Positions 1-10,424 of a stretch of DNA of 64,000 bases are shown here, one piece after another. Within the stretch, counting starts at the first letter, position 1. Every line of letters begins with the position of its first letter. The stretch covers positions 620,001 to 684,000 of the forward strand of contig JASPKZ010007286.1 of NCBI GenBank assembly GCA_030220185.1, read 5' to 3'. The notes beneath the pieces were generated by a model, which did no database searches, was not told the DNA's origin, and saw nothing but the letters and a program-made list of their open reading frames with translations. This stretch comes from Diploptera punctata. Lineage: Eukaryota; Arthropoda; Insecta; Blattodea; Blaberidae. The translations under genes were made by a program, and so were the position numbers.

Positions 1-39
1 AAATGCTGTGGTACTAGTACCACTGCAGGACTGAAAGTA
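1..39. mobile_element. End of TTAA-flanked foldback MITE
   Basis: The first 39 bases match the right end of the complete 231 bp element at 57708-57938 (GGTACTAGTACCACTGCAGG core) and are followed by TTAA at 40-43. The rest lies outside the window. Confidence 0.7.
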
Positions 40-154
40 TTAATTTATAACTTAGAAGAAATTAGGGCCTATATTAAATAATACACAAAAAAATTTAAAT
101 ACAGAAAAAAGTTTAAATTATTAAAATGTGTTTTACTAAATCGTCCCATGCCAT

Positions 155-330
155 AGCCAAGTGGTTAAGCAAAATGCCTTGGCATAGAGCTATGCAAAAT
201 GCCTTGGCATAGAGCTACACAAAATGCCTTGGCATAGAGCTATGCAAAATGCCTTGACATAGAGCTATGCAAAATGCCTTGGCATAGAGCTATGCAAAAT
301 GCCTTGGCATAGAGCTACAGAAGTCCAAAT
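155..330 (+). repeat. tRNA-like SINE head with 25 bp tandem repeat
   Basis: A tRNA-Leu/Ser-like start (CATAGCCAAGTGGTTAAGC) leads into about six tandem copies of a 25 bp unit containing AAAATGCCTTGGCATAGAGC, then ends in a single A-box-distal segment. The unit lies where the anticodon arm of related SINEs (6008, 42960) would be. Confidence 0.75.
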
Positions 331-443
331 TCGGGCATATATTTTTCTAATGGTTTATTTTAGGAAGTAATATTTTGAGGTTCTTTTAATCAAGTTTTTT
401 TGGGACTGGAAACATCTTACCTCAAATTAATGTTGATTTATTC

Positions 444-490
444 TTGAACGCATTTCGATACAATCTTCTATATCATCTTCAGATTGCCCA
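444..490 (-). ncRNA. Hammerhead-like ribozyme motif
   Basis: Minus strand: CTGAAGA (482-476), stem II GATATA/TGTATC, GAAA (456-453), then a short stem III. Stem I is not clearly paired. The frame through it reads GQSEDDIEDCIEMRSRINQH and stops just after. Confidence 0.5.
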
Positions 491-602
491 GACTGACGAG
501 TTTTATGTTGTGAACCCTGTAAGTCGATATCAGCTTCCTCCAACCTCCAAACTAGATCACGTTCAGCAGGAATTTCGAAATTCATAACTCTATTTTTGTA
601 AC

Positions 603-878
603 GGGGCACCCATAGCATAGTGGTTAAGGCACTGCACTACAATCCAGAAGGTTGAGGGTTCGAGTCCCGGTGGGGGTCAGGATTTTTAAATTGACCCAAA
701 ACTTCTGACGGCACTATGGCCCTGGGGTTGACTCAGCCTCTAACGGAAATGAGTACCAGACGCTTGTTCTGAGGGCTGACATCAAGTGCCGATTGTTCAG
801 AAAAAGTGGGAGCCTTAATCTCCTACTACCCCAAGGGCCTCCTGAGGCCTGTAGCGGGACACTTTACCTTTTACCTTT
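603..878 (+). mobile_element. SINE family C
   Basis: tRNA-like head at 605-680 with B box GGTTCGAGTCC, conserved body, and a TTACCTTTTACC tail. Exact 11 bp target duplication ATTTTTGTAAC at 592-602 and 879-889. Inserted at the centre of a PLE inverted dimer. Confidence 0.85.
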
Positions 879-1011
879 ATTTTTGTAACAAAAATAGAGT
901 TATGAATTTCAAAATTCCTGCTGAACATGACCTAGTTTGGAGGTTCTTTGGTCAGCCGGAGGAGGGAGCTGATATTGACATCCAGGGTTCACAACGTAAA
1001 ACTCATCAGTC

Positions 1012-1063
1012 TGAGCAAAGCTGAAGATGATATAGAAGATTATATCGAAACATGTTTGACAAT
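1012..1063 (+). ncRNA. Hammerhead-like ribozyme motif
   Basis: CTGAAGA (1021-1027), stem II GATATA/TATATC, GAAA (1047-1050). Partner of the motif at 444-490 in the opposite arm. One base upstream is out of register with the ORF. Confidence 0.5.
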
Positions 1064-2040
1064 AAATCAACATTAATTTGAGGTAAGATGTTTCCAGTCT
1101 AAAAAAAACTTGATATATTTTTCTCTTCAAATAAAATTTGTCTTTCAGTAAGAAGTGATAATTTAATATTTAAGATGAAACATAAATCATTCTTATGAAT
1201 CTTTCTCAGTGAAATTTGAAATAGTATTAAAGTAACAAATATGTCTGTAAAAAAACATACTCAATAATTTAATTAAATTTAAAGTGGGAGGAAACACTAT
1301 GAGGTATTTATATTAATAAATGAGTTGGGGAAAATGTTTTAACATCTCACCACACGAAGTTGCGTGTCTTCACGATACCGGTTTCAAAAGTATAGTATTA
1401 CTTCCATCTTCAGTCAAATTCCAACTGTTGAAATTTCGTTGATAACATCATCTTCTGAAAACTGCCATCTGGTGTAGATTTTATGAACTTGGAGATTACA
1501 TTATTCTCATTGGGGATATCGAAATTCATTGCTTTATATTTATTCTTCTGAATGTATATCTTTTCCCAAATTGTTAATTCTAAAGGTTTTCCCAAATGTT
1601 TCAAAAGTGTAGTGTCTTTTCCGATTTTATGATTTTCTAGCAAACTATGAGCTGCAATTGCCGATTTTTCAATTTCACGATTTTTAATATTTCTAAGGTG
1701 TTCTTTTGTACGAGTGTCTAAAATGCCTTTTAGTTTTTCCAAAATCTGGAATTTACGAAATCAGTTGCAATGACTGCAATAATAGTATATATAGGAAAAA
1801 CTAAAGGAATTTAGAAACTCATACAAAAGAAAACCTTAGAAAATATTAAAAATCGTGAAATTGAAAAAACACGCGGCAATTGCACTCATAGTTGGCTAGG
1901 AAAATTCATAAAATCGGAAAAAGACACTACACTGTTTGAAAACATTTGGAAAAACCGTTAGAATTAACAATTTGGGAAAAAGATATACATTGAGAAGAAT
2001 AAATATAAAGACAATGAATTTCGATTATCCCCAACGAGAA

Positions 2041-2515
2041 ATTTTTTTTTTTTTTAATTTATATTTAAAGAGAAAAATTATACGCTCAGGGACCGGGACT
2101 TGAACCCGGGACCCTTGGTTTTTCTAGTCCAAGTGCTCTACCATTTGAGCTACCTGAGCAAGTACCGATCTAAACGCAAATCTTTCTCTATATACGTTGA
2201 AATTCCCGCCCACCAAATGCTTTGAAGCCTTTGCTTCCATCTTTTCAAATGGCGGCTCCTAGTCTTCTTAACATAGGAGCCGCCATTTGCAAAGATGGAA
2301 GCAAAGGCTTCAAAGCATTTGGTGGGCGGGAATTTCAACGTATATAGAGAAAGATTTGCGTTTAGATCGGTACTTGCTCAGGTAGCTCAAATGGTAGAGC
2401 ACTTGGACTAGAAAACCAAGGGTCCCGGGTTCAAGTCCCGGTCTGAGCGTATAATTTTTCTGTTTAAATATGATTTATCCATCATTGAGATGTATGAAAT
2501 TAATAATAAAAACAT
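2041..2515. mobile_element. tRNA-headed inverted-dimer SINE
   Basis: Near-perfect palindrome centred at about 2270, with a tRNA-like sequence on the minus strand (2083-2159) and the same on the plus strand (2376-2448). Flanked by CGAGAA at 2035-2040 and 2516-2521. The body between the tRNA heads has the GGCGGCTCCTA segment found in all related units. Confidence 0.75.
2376..2448 (+). tRNA. tRNA-like SINE head
   Basis: Cloverleaf-like: acceptor GCTCAGG with 3' CTGAGC, D arm GCTC/GAGC, T arm with GGTTCAAGTCC. The anticodon loop is oversized, so no anticodon is assigned. Its mirror is at 2083-2159 on the minus strand. Repetitive context makes a functional tRNA gene unlikely. Confidence 0.5.
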
Positions 2516-2891
2516 CGAGAATAATTTAATCTCCAAGTTCATAAAATCTACACCAGATGGCAGTTCAGAAGATGATATTAACGATGAAATTTCAACAGTT
2601 GGAATTTGACTGATGATGGAAGTAATACTATGCTTTTAAGACCGGTATCGTGAAGACACACACCTTTGTGAGGTGAGATGTTTAAACATTTTCTCCAACT
2701 CATTTGTTAATACTCAATAATGGTGACGTTGTACTTTTTGGAATACAAAAAAAATTTAAATCACAAGAGAACACTATAAACAATAACAAAGATATAAACT
2801 AAACAAAAGAAAATGCACAATAAATGTAAAAAGAGATACATAATAAGCATGCAGCAAGCAGTGAAGCAAAGGCTAAGAGAGCCATAGTTAC

Positions 2892-3059
2892 CCTTGGTGA
2901 CGGCTGAAGGGGCTACACTAAAGCTCTTGGCGAGACGACGCTGGGGTGGAGGAGTGGGGGAATGGGTTGCAGAGGTAGGATGTGAGGAAGTACCACTCTC
3001 CTTCTTGTCTCTGTCTGTTGAACTACTACCATCTTCCCATGAATATGGTTGTGCAATGC
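2892..3059 (-). CDS. RalGAPB: RalGAPB coding exon 6
   Basis: Encodes GIAQPYSWEDGSSSTDRDKK ... HSPTPPPQRRLAKSFSVAPS AVTK, a Ser/Pro/basic linker like the vertebrate segment with TTPPHNRRHRAVTV. Acceptor AG at 3061-3060, donor GT at 2891-2890, 168 nt, entry needs two bases and exit leaves one. Frame intact. Being low complexity and charged it is probably a disordered linker. The rest of the gene, including the C-terminal Rap/Ran-GAP-like part, lies beyond the left edge. Confidence 0.85.
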
Positions 3060-3299
3060 CTGCAATCACAATATCATCAGCACCCCCACCACTACAACAT
3101 ACTACCCATGGAAACAGAGAATACACAAACCACTTTTAAATTACATAAGGCTTTCACATATTGATATTTACAATCTCTTGGATATGGTTAATATTTGTCA
3201 CTTTCTGTGGATAATTCCTAACATTCCAGTTGGACAGTAGCAACATGCATCCCTTTATATATATATATATTTATGTTATACTGCAGATTTTCACGGATA

Positions 3300-4135
3300 T
3301 AAGTATGTATAAGAAAGTTTTCTTGGGTTTTCTGCATCATGGATTCAAGTTCGGCCTCTGGCCACTGATTCCGACGTTTCGGCATGATCCCTCATGCCAT
3401 TATGAAGGAATGATAAGTTTGAGTCACAGGTTTAGGTCTTATATTAATTAAATACATAGAGTTTTTGCTGTGGTCCGTTTCTGGAGATGTACACCCATCC
3501 AAGGTTTAGTTCTTATGTAGTTAAACACTTTCAGTTTTCAGTGTGATCCATTTCGGAACTTGTACACCCATCCAAGCATCGACCACACTCCATGTTGCCC
3601 AACTGTGGTTTCCTTCATATCTTCTTCGCAGTTTTCCATGTAAATGGTAATCTTTGGGCATCATCTCGGGTGTATATAATTAAATACATAGAGTTTTCGC
3701 TGTGGTCCGTTTCTGGAGACGTACACCCATCCAAGGTGTAGTTCTTATGTAGTTAAACACTTTCAGTTTTAAGTGTGGACCGTTTCCGAAGCCCATCCGG
3801 TTTAGTTCTTATGTAGTTAAACACCTTCAGTTTTCAGTATGGACCATTTCAGAAGCCATACACCCATCCAAGCAATGACCACACTCCATGTTGCCCAACC
3901 GTGGTTTTCTTCATATGTTCTTCACAGTTTTCCATTTAGATGGTAATCTTTGGGCATCATCTCGGGTGTTCATAGAATGTGGCCTTTTCTCAATCTCTAT
4001 TGCTTCTCTGTAGATTCTTGATTTTTCATTATCTATTTTAGCCAATATTGTAGATCCTGTGAGGTCGATCTTGTGACCCCTCTATTTCATATGTTGCACC
4101 AGAGTTGAAGCGGCTGCAATGAATTGTAAAGAACC
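3300..4135 (-). mobile_element. PLE-like 3' region with internal tandem duplication
   Basis: Minus strand near 3965-4115 encodes GHKIDLTGSTILAKIDNEKS then RIYREAIEIEKRPHSMNTRD, the typical segment after a GIY-YIG domain in some PLEs. Downstream the noncoding part holds a direct duplication, 3446-3679 and 3680-3970, with sub-repeats (GTACACCCATCCAAG). It lies only 240 bp from RalGAPB exon 6. Confidence 0.6.
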
Positions 4136-4195
4136 TACTTCAACCAATTTAAGTTAAATTAAAAGCTTCATACCTCTCATATCCAGTATTCTAAT

Positions 4196-4670
4196 AGACC
4201 GCGGCTTCAAATCCTTGGTGCATTCAACTTCAGTACCCTCTCATTTACTCATGTTATGTCAATCAGAAGAACTACTTCTTCTTCTCTCTGTTGGTGGACT
4301 GATAAACCTCTGGATCCAGTCAGAATCCGCAAGAATTTCAAAGTTCATAAGTTTTTCTTTCTTGATTTTTTTTAATGTGGATATTTTCCCAAATTGAAAG
4401 TTCTTTTTTTTTTCCTATTTGTTTAATTAGACTGGCTTTTGATTCAAATAGATGTTTTTCAGACCAAGTACAAGCAGCTACTGCTGACTTTTCCACTACA
4501 CCATTTTTGACATTTCTAAGATGTTCTTTCACCCTCGTTCTCAAATTTATTTTTGTTTTTCCTATGTAAATTTTGTCACAATTCCTGCATTTGATCTCAT
4601 ACATTCCTGATTTGTATTCTTCTTCAATTTTTTTTTTCATCTTTATTGGTTTCAATTATCCTTACTTATT
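4196..4670 (-). mobile_element. PLE GIY-YIG endonuclease fragment
   Basis: 105-residue open frame at 4338-4655: KSGMYEIKCRNCDKIYIGKT then KINLRTRVKEHLRNVKNG, a GIY-YIG domain (MYE...YIG, conserved Arg in RTRVKEH) preceded by a Lys-rich stretch and followed by LSIWENIHIKKN. The reverse transcriptase is missing. The frame downstream runs into a degraded hammerhead-like motif near 4197-4245 (CTGAAGT, GAAG). Confidence 0.85.
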
Positions 4671-4675
4671 TTAGG

Positions 4676-4795
4676 AATTCTCACTATGAGGTATATTCAT
4701 TAAGGTAGAATTTTTTATCATTCACCTCATATTGTTCTTCTCATTTGACTACAAACTAGTGATAAAAAATTCTACCTTAATTAAATTCAATTATC
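4676..4795. mobile_element. Short PLE 3'-end hairpin remnant
   Basis: ATGAGGTATATTCATTAAGG followed by the inverse of the TAGAATTTTTTATCA block; same family as the hairpins at 32435 and 45003. Confidence 0.6.
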
Positions 4796-4904
4796 CTATT
4801 TAGGCTGTATTCGTTCTTCGGTGCCAATCTTATATTAAACTTTTTGAAACTTGTGGTGTTTTAATAGATGCTAAGTGAATTTTATTTTTTCTTGTGTTTG
4901 TTTT

Positions 4905-5460
4905 ATAAGTATCATCATCATCATCATCATCATCATAGCACATTCATGAATTTAGGCCATTTGTTGACCTGTTTCGGCCTCAAGAGAAACACCATCAAGA
5001 AGTCTTTTGAGTGGACGTCCTGGTCTTCTTCCTGCAGGTTGATATCTTAACATTTGTTTGGGTATCCTGTGATCTTCCATTCGATGAACATGTTGCATCC
5101 ATCTTGACTTATAATCAGAAATTTTGTTTTCTAAAGATTCCATGTGTAATTCTTCTAAGATGTCTTCATTTTTTTTGTGATCTAGTAGTGTGTAACCTGC
5201 AGTCCTCCAAAGATATCTCATTTCAGCAGATCTAAGTCTCTGTATATCCTTCTGTTTCAACGTCCATACTTCGCTACCATACAAAAGAGTTGGATGAGCC
5301 ATGTTTTATACACAGTCTTGAATGTTTCTGGACTAACTGTGGCTTCAAAATAGAATTTATTAACCCTAAAATTCTTAAAAATTTAGATATTTTTGCATTT
5401 ACATCCTTTTCTTCTTTGTATGAGATATTGCATCCTAGTGTGCTTTCATTAACCAACAGA
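4905..5460 (-). mobile_element. Non-LTR retrotransposon 3' fragment
   Basis: Minus frames read ISKFLRILGLINSILKPQLV..., then LLYGSEVWTLKQKDIQRLRS and AEMRYLWRTAGYTLLDHKKN, the region C-terminal to the reverse transcriptase in RTE-like endonuclease-RT elements. Ends in a (CAT)n tail at 4912-4937. Inserted in PLE sequence. Confidence 0.8.
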
Positions 5461-5610
5461 GGGAAGAAGAAGTAGTTCTTCTGATCGACATTACATCAGT
5501 CAACTAGAGGGTACTGAAGATGAATCTGCCAAGGATTTGAAACTGCGGTCTACTTAGTAGACTGGATACGAGAAGAGGTATGAAGAATTTAATTTATCTT
5601 ATTATTTGTT
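5457..5610 (+). mobile_element. PLE 3' end
   Basis: Plus-strand PLE C-terminal coding tail and 3' region, partner of the minus copy ending near 4196, separated by the LINE insertion. Contains the hammerhead-like motif at 5508-5557. Confidence 0.65.
5508..5557 (+). ncRNA. Hammerhead-like ribozyme, core intact
   Basis: Stem I GGTA (5510-5513) with TACT (5551-5554); CTGAAGA 5514-5520; one extra T; stem II AATC/GGATT; GAAA 5539-5542; stem III CTGCGG; cleavage dinucleotide TC 5549-5550. In frame it reads GTEDESAKDLKLRST and stops at TAG. Confidence 0.65.
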
Positions 5611-6007
5611 TGGGAGAAATAAATAGCAATATAATGCGTGGAATAACTAATTCACAATGAAAGGTTTAAAAATGCTGGTACTAATCCAAAATTCATAATT
5701 AATGGAGTTTTCCCACAACATAAAAATTCAATGAAAAAATATTTGTGTATCCTCTGCTACATTTGTGTAACCTTAATTCAATTAACACATCCCCAGTTTG
5801 TAAAATACAAACATCATACATGACAAACAATTCTCTAAGAAATCAAATTACATTTGGTAAATCCAAGATACCAAACAGTATGTGCAAAGAAGCAAATGAG
5901 TGCAATGCAAAGTCAAGATTAGAAATATTTACAAACTGCAATAAACTTTCATAAAATATACAAAAGAATTCAAGAAAATAAATTTGGACTACAGATTGTA
6001 TTGGTCT

Positions 6008-6196
6008 CATGTCATAGCTGAATGGTTTAGACATCATCCCTCGGTGCAGAGTTATAACACTTGCACTGGTTCGAGTCTCCATGGGGAAGAAATTTTCTCA
6101 TGAAATTTTGGCCAGTAAGTGACCAGTCCTCTTCCAGCATCTTGAGAAAACTGGATAGCTACAGTAAATAGTGACTCCAGGTTAAGAAAGCAGCTA
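6008..6196 (+). mobile_element. SINE family B
   Basis: tRNA-Leu/Ser-like head (CATAGCTGAATGGTTTAGAC, B box GGTTCGAGTCTCC) followed by a conserved body also present in inverse orientation at 42960-43195. Abuts the left end of the CACTG element. Confidence 0.7.
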
Positions 6197-6199
6197 TAA

Positions 6200-8450
6200 C
6201 ACTGGGGAACAAAAAAATATTTTTTTCTTGGTGCCTGAAAATTTTTCACCTGATTCTGGGTATTTCGGCACTGCTGATTCCAAAAATGTCATCCATTTTG
6301 TTGCAGCAGCTCTAGTTTGCAAGATATTGATGATACTGCTCTTATGTACCACCATTGTAAATCGATTGTTTGCATAATACTAATTGATTTAATCCAAGTT
6401 ATATTCATGTTGTTGTTGCCGTTTGCATATGTAATTTTACTAATTTGACAATTGTTTATCCTTTTTCTAGACTGACATGGCTTCAACACGAAGAAAATGT
6501 GTGAATAATCCTGATGTGTTTTGTTTCATCTGTGGGGAGTACACATTCACTCAACAAAGAAAACCTATAACTGACTTTGTAAGAAGAGCTTATTTGGCCT
6601 ATTTCAAAGTACAACTGGAGATCAAGATAAGCCTTGGGCACCTCACATTGTATGTAAAACGTGCACAGAGCATCTACGACAATGGACAAATGGGAAACGG
6701 AAATGCTTGAAATTTGGGGAACCAATGATCTGGCGAGAACAAATTAACCATAGTGATGACTGCTATTTTTTGTTCAGTCAATGTAAAGGGCATCAATAGC
6801 AAAAACCGGAATAGATGGGTATATCCCAATCTACGCTCCGCAAGACGCCCTGTTCCACATTCAGAGGAGATACCTGTTCCAATTTTTACCAGTCTTCCAG
6901 AGTCACCAGAAGAAGAGGATGATTCAACTGAAAGCTATTCTGAGGGAAATGACAGCGATTTCCCAGGACCTTCATCAGTTTCATCCGGTTTTAGTCAAGC
7001 GGAACTGAACGACCTCATAAGGGATCTAAGTCTTCCAAAGAAGTCATCTGAGTTGTTAGCTTCCAGGCTGGCAGAGAAACAATGTCTGTTACCGGGAACA
7101 AAGGTCACAGTCTATCGCAAAAGAGAAACAGACTTCCTGCCATTCTTCACAGTAGAAAATCAATTTGTTTTTTGTATGAATGTTGAAGGACTGTTAATGA
7201 AGCTGGGTGTAAGAAAATACACACCAAGTGAATGGCGGTTATTTATAGATAGCTCCAAACGCAGCCTAAAATGTGTTCTTTTGCATAATGGGAACATATA
7301 CAGGTCAATCCCAATTGGTCACTCAGTTTCTATGCGTGAAAATCAACATACAATAGCTACAGTGCTAGAGAAGATCTCTTACCGTGATCACCAATGGGTA
7401 ATGTGTGTCGATCTCAAGATGGTGAATTTTCTTCTAGGACAACAAGGTGGGTACACCAAATACCCATGCTTTATATGTTTATGGGACTCTAGAGCCAAAG
7501 ATCAACATTGGGTGAGAAGGCATTGGCCTCTTAGAGAAAGCATGACCGTTGGAGAAAAAAACATCGTTGCAGAACCTTTGGTTGACAGAAACAACATCAT
7601 CTTGCCACCACTGCATATTAAACTTGGTTTAAGAAACAGTTCATCAAGGCGTTGAATAGAGATGGAACATGTTTTGGCTACATATGTACAAATTTCCTGC
7701 ACTGAGTAAGGAAAAAATAAAAGCAGGTATATTGGATGGACCACAAATCCGCCAACTTATTAATGACCATCAATTTCAAGACTCAATGAATGATACTGAA
7801 GCAGCCGCATGGTCTTCGTTCTGTATGGTAGTGAAGAATTTCCTTGGAAACTATAAGTCTCCTAATAGTGATGAACTAGTGGAGAATATGCTCACTGCTT
7901 TTGTGCACTAGGTTGTAACATGAGCATCAAATTACACTACCTAACACAGTCATTTGGATCGATTTCCAGACAATCTTGGAGATGTAAGTGAGGAACAGGG
8001 TGAGCGTTTTCACCAGGAATTAAGTACAATGGAAGAAAGGTATCGTGGACGGGTGGGATATACATATGATGGCGGACTACTGTTGGAGCATCCACCGAGA
8101 ATGTCCAAGATCATTGCATCGGAGGAAATCACAGAAACGGGGATTCTGCGACCTGATGGAGGAAAATTAATGATTCTAACGAGACTAATGTGTAAATAAA
8201 TTATGGTAGTTATATAGATACAGTTGTTTCATGAAAAAGAAAGTATTTGTTCTTTTGTATTTAATTGTATGCGAGTAATATAGTTGTATATGTGGACCAG
8301 TATTTTTGAACTGGTATATAATTTGAATAAACTCTATCTCAAAAACTAGAGCTGATAGGACGAAACTGAAATCATCTTTGGAATCAGTGACCCAAATATA
8401 CCCATAAATAGGTGAAAACATTAAGGCACCAAAATCACTGTTCCCCAGTG
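6200..8450 (+). mobile_element. CACTG-ended DNA transposon
   Basis: Terminal inverted repeats CACTGGGGAACA... at both ends (left 6200, right ending 8450), further sharing GGTGCC about 25 bp inside. 3 bp duplication TAA at 6197-6199 and 8451-8453. It carries the ORF remnants described at 6477-8199. Ends and duplication size fit a CACTA-like (EnSpm/CMC) element. Confidence 0.8.
6477..8199 (+). pseudogene. Uncharacterised transposon protein, frame-disrupted
   Basis: Frames in order: an N-terminal Cys-rich part (FCFICGEYTF; then HIVCKTCTEHLRQW in another frame; DDC), a Ser/acidic linker, and a large conserved block at 6753-7655 (SEWRLFIDSSKRSLKCVLLH, YTKYPCFICLWDSRAKDQHW, LPPLHIKLGL), continuing in new frames 7669-7911 (FLGNYKSPNSDELVENMLTA) and 7954-8199 (FPDNLGDVSEEQGERFHQEL). 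I recognise this as a protein repeated in many arthropod genomes but cannot name its domain; its place inside inverted repeats suggests a transposase. Pieces of relatives occur at 17192-17398 and 40290-40470. Confidence 0.75.
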
Positions 8451-8509
8451 TAATTAATAGTGAGTGGAGAACATATTTTAATCGACTCACCTCATACATT
8501 TTCAAACTT

Positions 8510-8558
8510 CTTTGATACCGACGGTTTCAGACAATATCATGTCCTTCATCAGTCATGG
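8510..8558 (-). ncRNA. Hammerhead-like ribozyme motif (left arm)
   Basis: CTGATGA (8552-8546), stem II GGACA/TGTCT, GAAA (8528-8525) and CCGTCGGTATC as stem III and cleavage side. Confidence 0.55.
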
Positions 8559-8883
8559 CGTCCACTGATGAAATTCCGTGATTGTTGATTTCTTTAGTGA
8601 CATCACCTCTTGTGCTGCCATCTTTCGTTGGGATTATAAACTTTGTAATTAAAATTTTTATCCACCGGAATATCGAAATTCATAGATCGATATTTATTCT
8701 TCTGAATGAATATCATTTCCCAAATGTCAATTCATTAAGAAGAATAAATATCGATCTATGAATTTCGATATTCCGGTGGATAAAAATTTAATTACAAAGT
8801 TTATAATCCCAACGAAAGATGGCAGCACAAGAGGTGATGTCACTAAAGAAATCAACAATCACGGAATTTCATCAGTGGACACC

Positions 8884-8932
8884 ATGACTGATGAAGGACA
8901 TGATATTGTCTGAAACCGTCGGTATCAAAGAA
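8884..8932 (+). ncRNA. Hammerhead-like ribozyme motif (right arm)
   Basis: CTGATGA 8888-8894, stem II GGACA/TGTCT, GAAA 8912-8915, stem III CCG(T)CGG, cleavage TA, stem I TGA/TCA only 3 bp. Confidence 0.55.
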
Positions 8933-9489
8933 GTTTGAAAATGTATGAGGTGAGTCGATTAAAATATGTTCTCCACTCACTATTAATGATATAACCTCAT
9001 AATGTTTACTTCCCGATATTAATTTAAATATAAGCAGCTATAATGTCTGGAGAATCTGTCATGCTGACCACATGTCACCCCTATACTGGCTAGACGATCA
9101 TCCATCTCTGTGATTAAAACATGTGCTGAGAGGTCAAGGACTTTCTTGTCCTACTATACCATGAATTTTTTTTTACAGTCTGTATTCAATGAATAAAATA
9201 TTATACAAAATTTCAGAACAATGCTAATTTATATTTATTTTGAATCATCCGTGCACCATTCAAAATCAAGTTCACTTCTTAATATTGTGATGAATTTCGC
9301 AGGGTGACGGTAAGAGTAGTGGTCTCACATTTGTGGAAGTAGATTTGTGAATTATTGACTCACGAGTTGAAAGACCTGTGTAGATGATTGATGCATCTAG
9401 ACTTCCATTCCAGAACATTCTATATACATCTATCCTTCCTTCCTTCCTAGAGGCTCCAACTTCTGAAGCTTCTAAACTAGAAGAATCTC

Positions 9490-9881
9490 TTTTGAAGAGA
9501 ATTTTTTTTTTTTTCGCCTAGACCGGGACTCGAACCCGGGACCCTTGGCTTTCCGGGCCAAGTGCTCTACCATCATTAGAAGCCTTACTAGCTTTATAAA
9601 GTAATGTTAAATTCCCAATAAATGTCTTCTTAACTAAGAAGCCGCCATTTGCAAAGATAGAAGCAATGGTTTCAAAAGCATTTGGCGATAGGGAATTACA
9701 ACGTATATAAGAGAAAAATTTGCGTCTAGATCGTAACTCGCCTCGGTAGCTCAGTTGGTAGAGCACTTGGCCCGGAAAGCCAAGGGTCCCGGGTTCGAGT
9801 CCCGGTCTAGGCGAAAATTTTTCTCTTCAAATTTAATTTATCTTTCATTGAGAAATGTTAAATTAATAATAAAAACATCAT
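9490..9881. mobile_element. tRNA-headed inverted-dimer SINE
   Basis: Minus-strand tRNA-like fragment at 9520-9572 and full plus-strand tRNA-like head at 9740-9812. Exact 12 bp duplication TAGAAGAATCTC at 9478-9489 and 9882-9893. The left arm is truncated. Confidence 0.8.
9740..9812 (+). tRNA. tRNA-like SINE head
   Basis: 73 nt: acceptor GCCTCGG/TCTAGGC with one mismatch, D stem GCTC/GAGC, anticodon stem TTGGC/GCCAA with loop CCGGAAA (position 33 is C, not T), T stem CCGGG/CCCGG with TTCGAGT loop. Same as the array copies at 22.5-23.5 kb. Confidence 0.5.
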
Positions 9882-10424
9882 TAGAAGAATCTCGACTGGA
9901 CGCCGAGAAATTTCCTTCCCTTTCACCTTATATAAGCTGCTGCCAGGGTGTGAAGTGAAAGTGATATAGTAAACTGTGGTAAGAAGAAACTATGGCAAGT
10001 GAAAGCATTAGAGATTGGAAATAATTGTGTGATAAATAAACTTAGAACAAGATCAATTATTGCAGCAATTTGTTAATGAAACTATCACTAAAAGTTTTTG
10101 TCAACCAAATAAAGTTATGTGTGAAAGTTTATGTTATGTTTATTACGAGAAACCAATGTGAGAATGACCCCCCCATAATGTGTAGTATCTGGTGTCACAA
10201 GTGGAATTCGAACCCATGCCCATAAGTGGATGTATGCCTGAAGAAGAGAGCAACACAGTTAATTCCCTCCTTCCAAGGAGCAGTTTGCCAGAATCTATGC
10301 TTTAGAGTGATAACTTAGCAGCTGAAGAATGACTGGACGCAGAAAGGGAGGCAAAGGTCTGAGCAAAGGAGGCACCAAGCAACACAAGAAGATACTAGAC
10401 ACTACCGGGAGGTCGTTCTCACGT

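Larger units (their letters stand above)
359..1140. mobile_element. PLE inverted dimer split by a SINE
   Basis: Left arm (359-602) is the minus-strand 3' end of a PLE; right arm (about 889-1140) is the plus-strand copy. Both contain the AATTAATGTTGATTTATT block and a hammerhead-like motif. The arms encode ...VMNFEIPAERDLVWRLEEAD, the C-terminal tail of GIY-YIG PLE ORFs. A SINE sits at the centre. Confidence 0.75.
1275..2720. mobile_element. PLE inverted dimer with GIY-YIG remnants
   Basis: Minus arm 1275-1745 encodes the GIY-YIG C-terminal half (TRTKEHLRNIKNREIEKSAI ... LTIWEKIYIQKN); plus arm 1745-2715 repeats it in decayed form (GIYEISCNDCN...). A tRNA-headed unit (2041-2515) interrupts the plus arm. 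Hammerhead-like motifs: minus at 1371-1418 (CTGAAGA 1413-1407, GAAA 1385-1382), plus at 2605-2655 with a damaged GAAA. Confidence 0.75.
8454..9000. mobile_element. PLE inverted dimer with two ribozyme motifs
   Basis: Arms of about 270 bp, centre near 8727, directly abutting the CACTG element. Outer blocks are GAACATATTTTAATCG/CGATTAAAATATGTTC. Right outer end is ACCTCATAATGTTTACTTCC, the usual PLE terminus here. Confidence 0.8.
9395..10189 (+). mobile_element. LTR-like fragment with TATA box
   Basis: A second copy in inverse orientation lies at 10425-10800. TATATAAG at about 9928 and AATAAA near 10034 suit a promoter and polyadenylation signal. TGGTGTCACAAGTGGAAT at 10190-10207 resembles a primer-binding site for tRNA-Leu. 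A tRNA-headed SINE is nested at 9490-9881. No gag or pol was recognised. Confidence 0.55.

Noticed and set aside
155..330. CRISPR-like direct repeats
   Set aside because: Units are contiguous 25 bp tandem copies without spacers, in a eukaryotic SINE.
2761..3126. 121-codon minus ORF as a stand-alone gene
   Set aside because: Only 2892-3059 is coding, bounded by AG and GT sites in phase with RalGAPB; the rest is intron.
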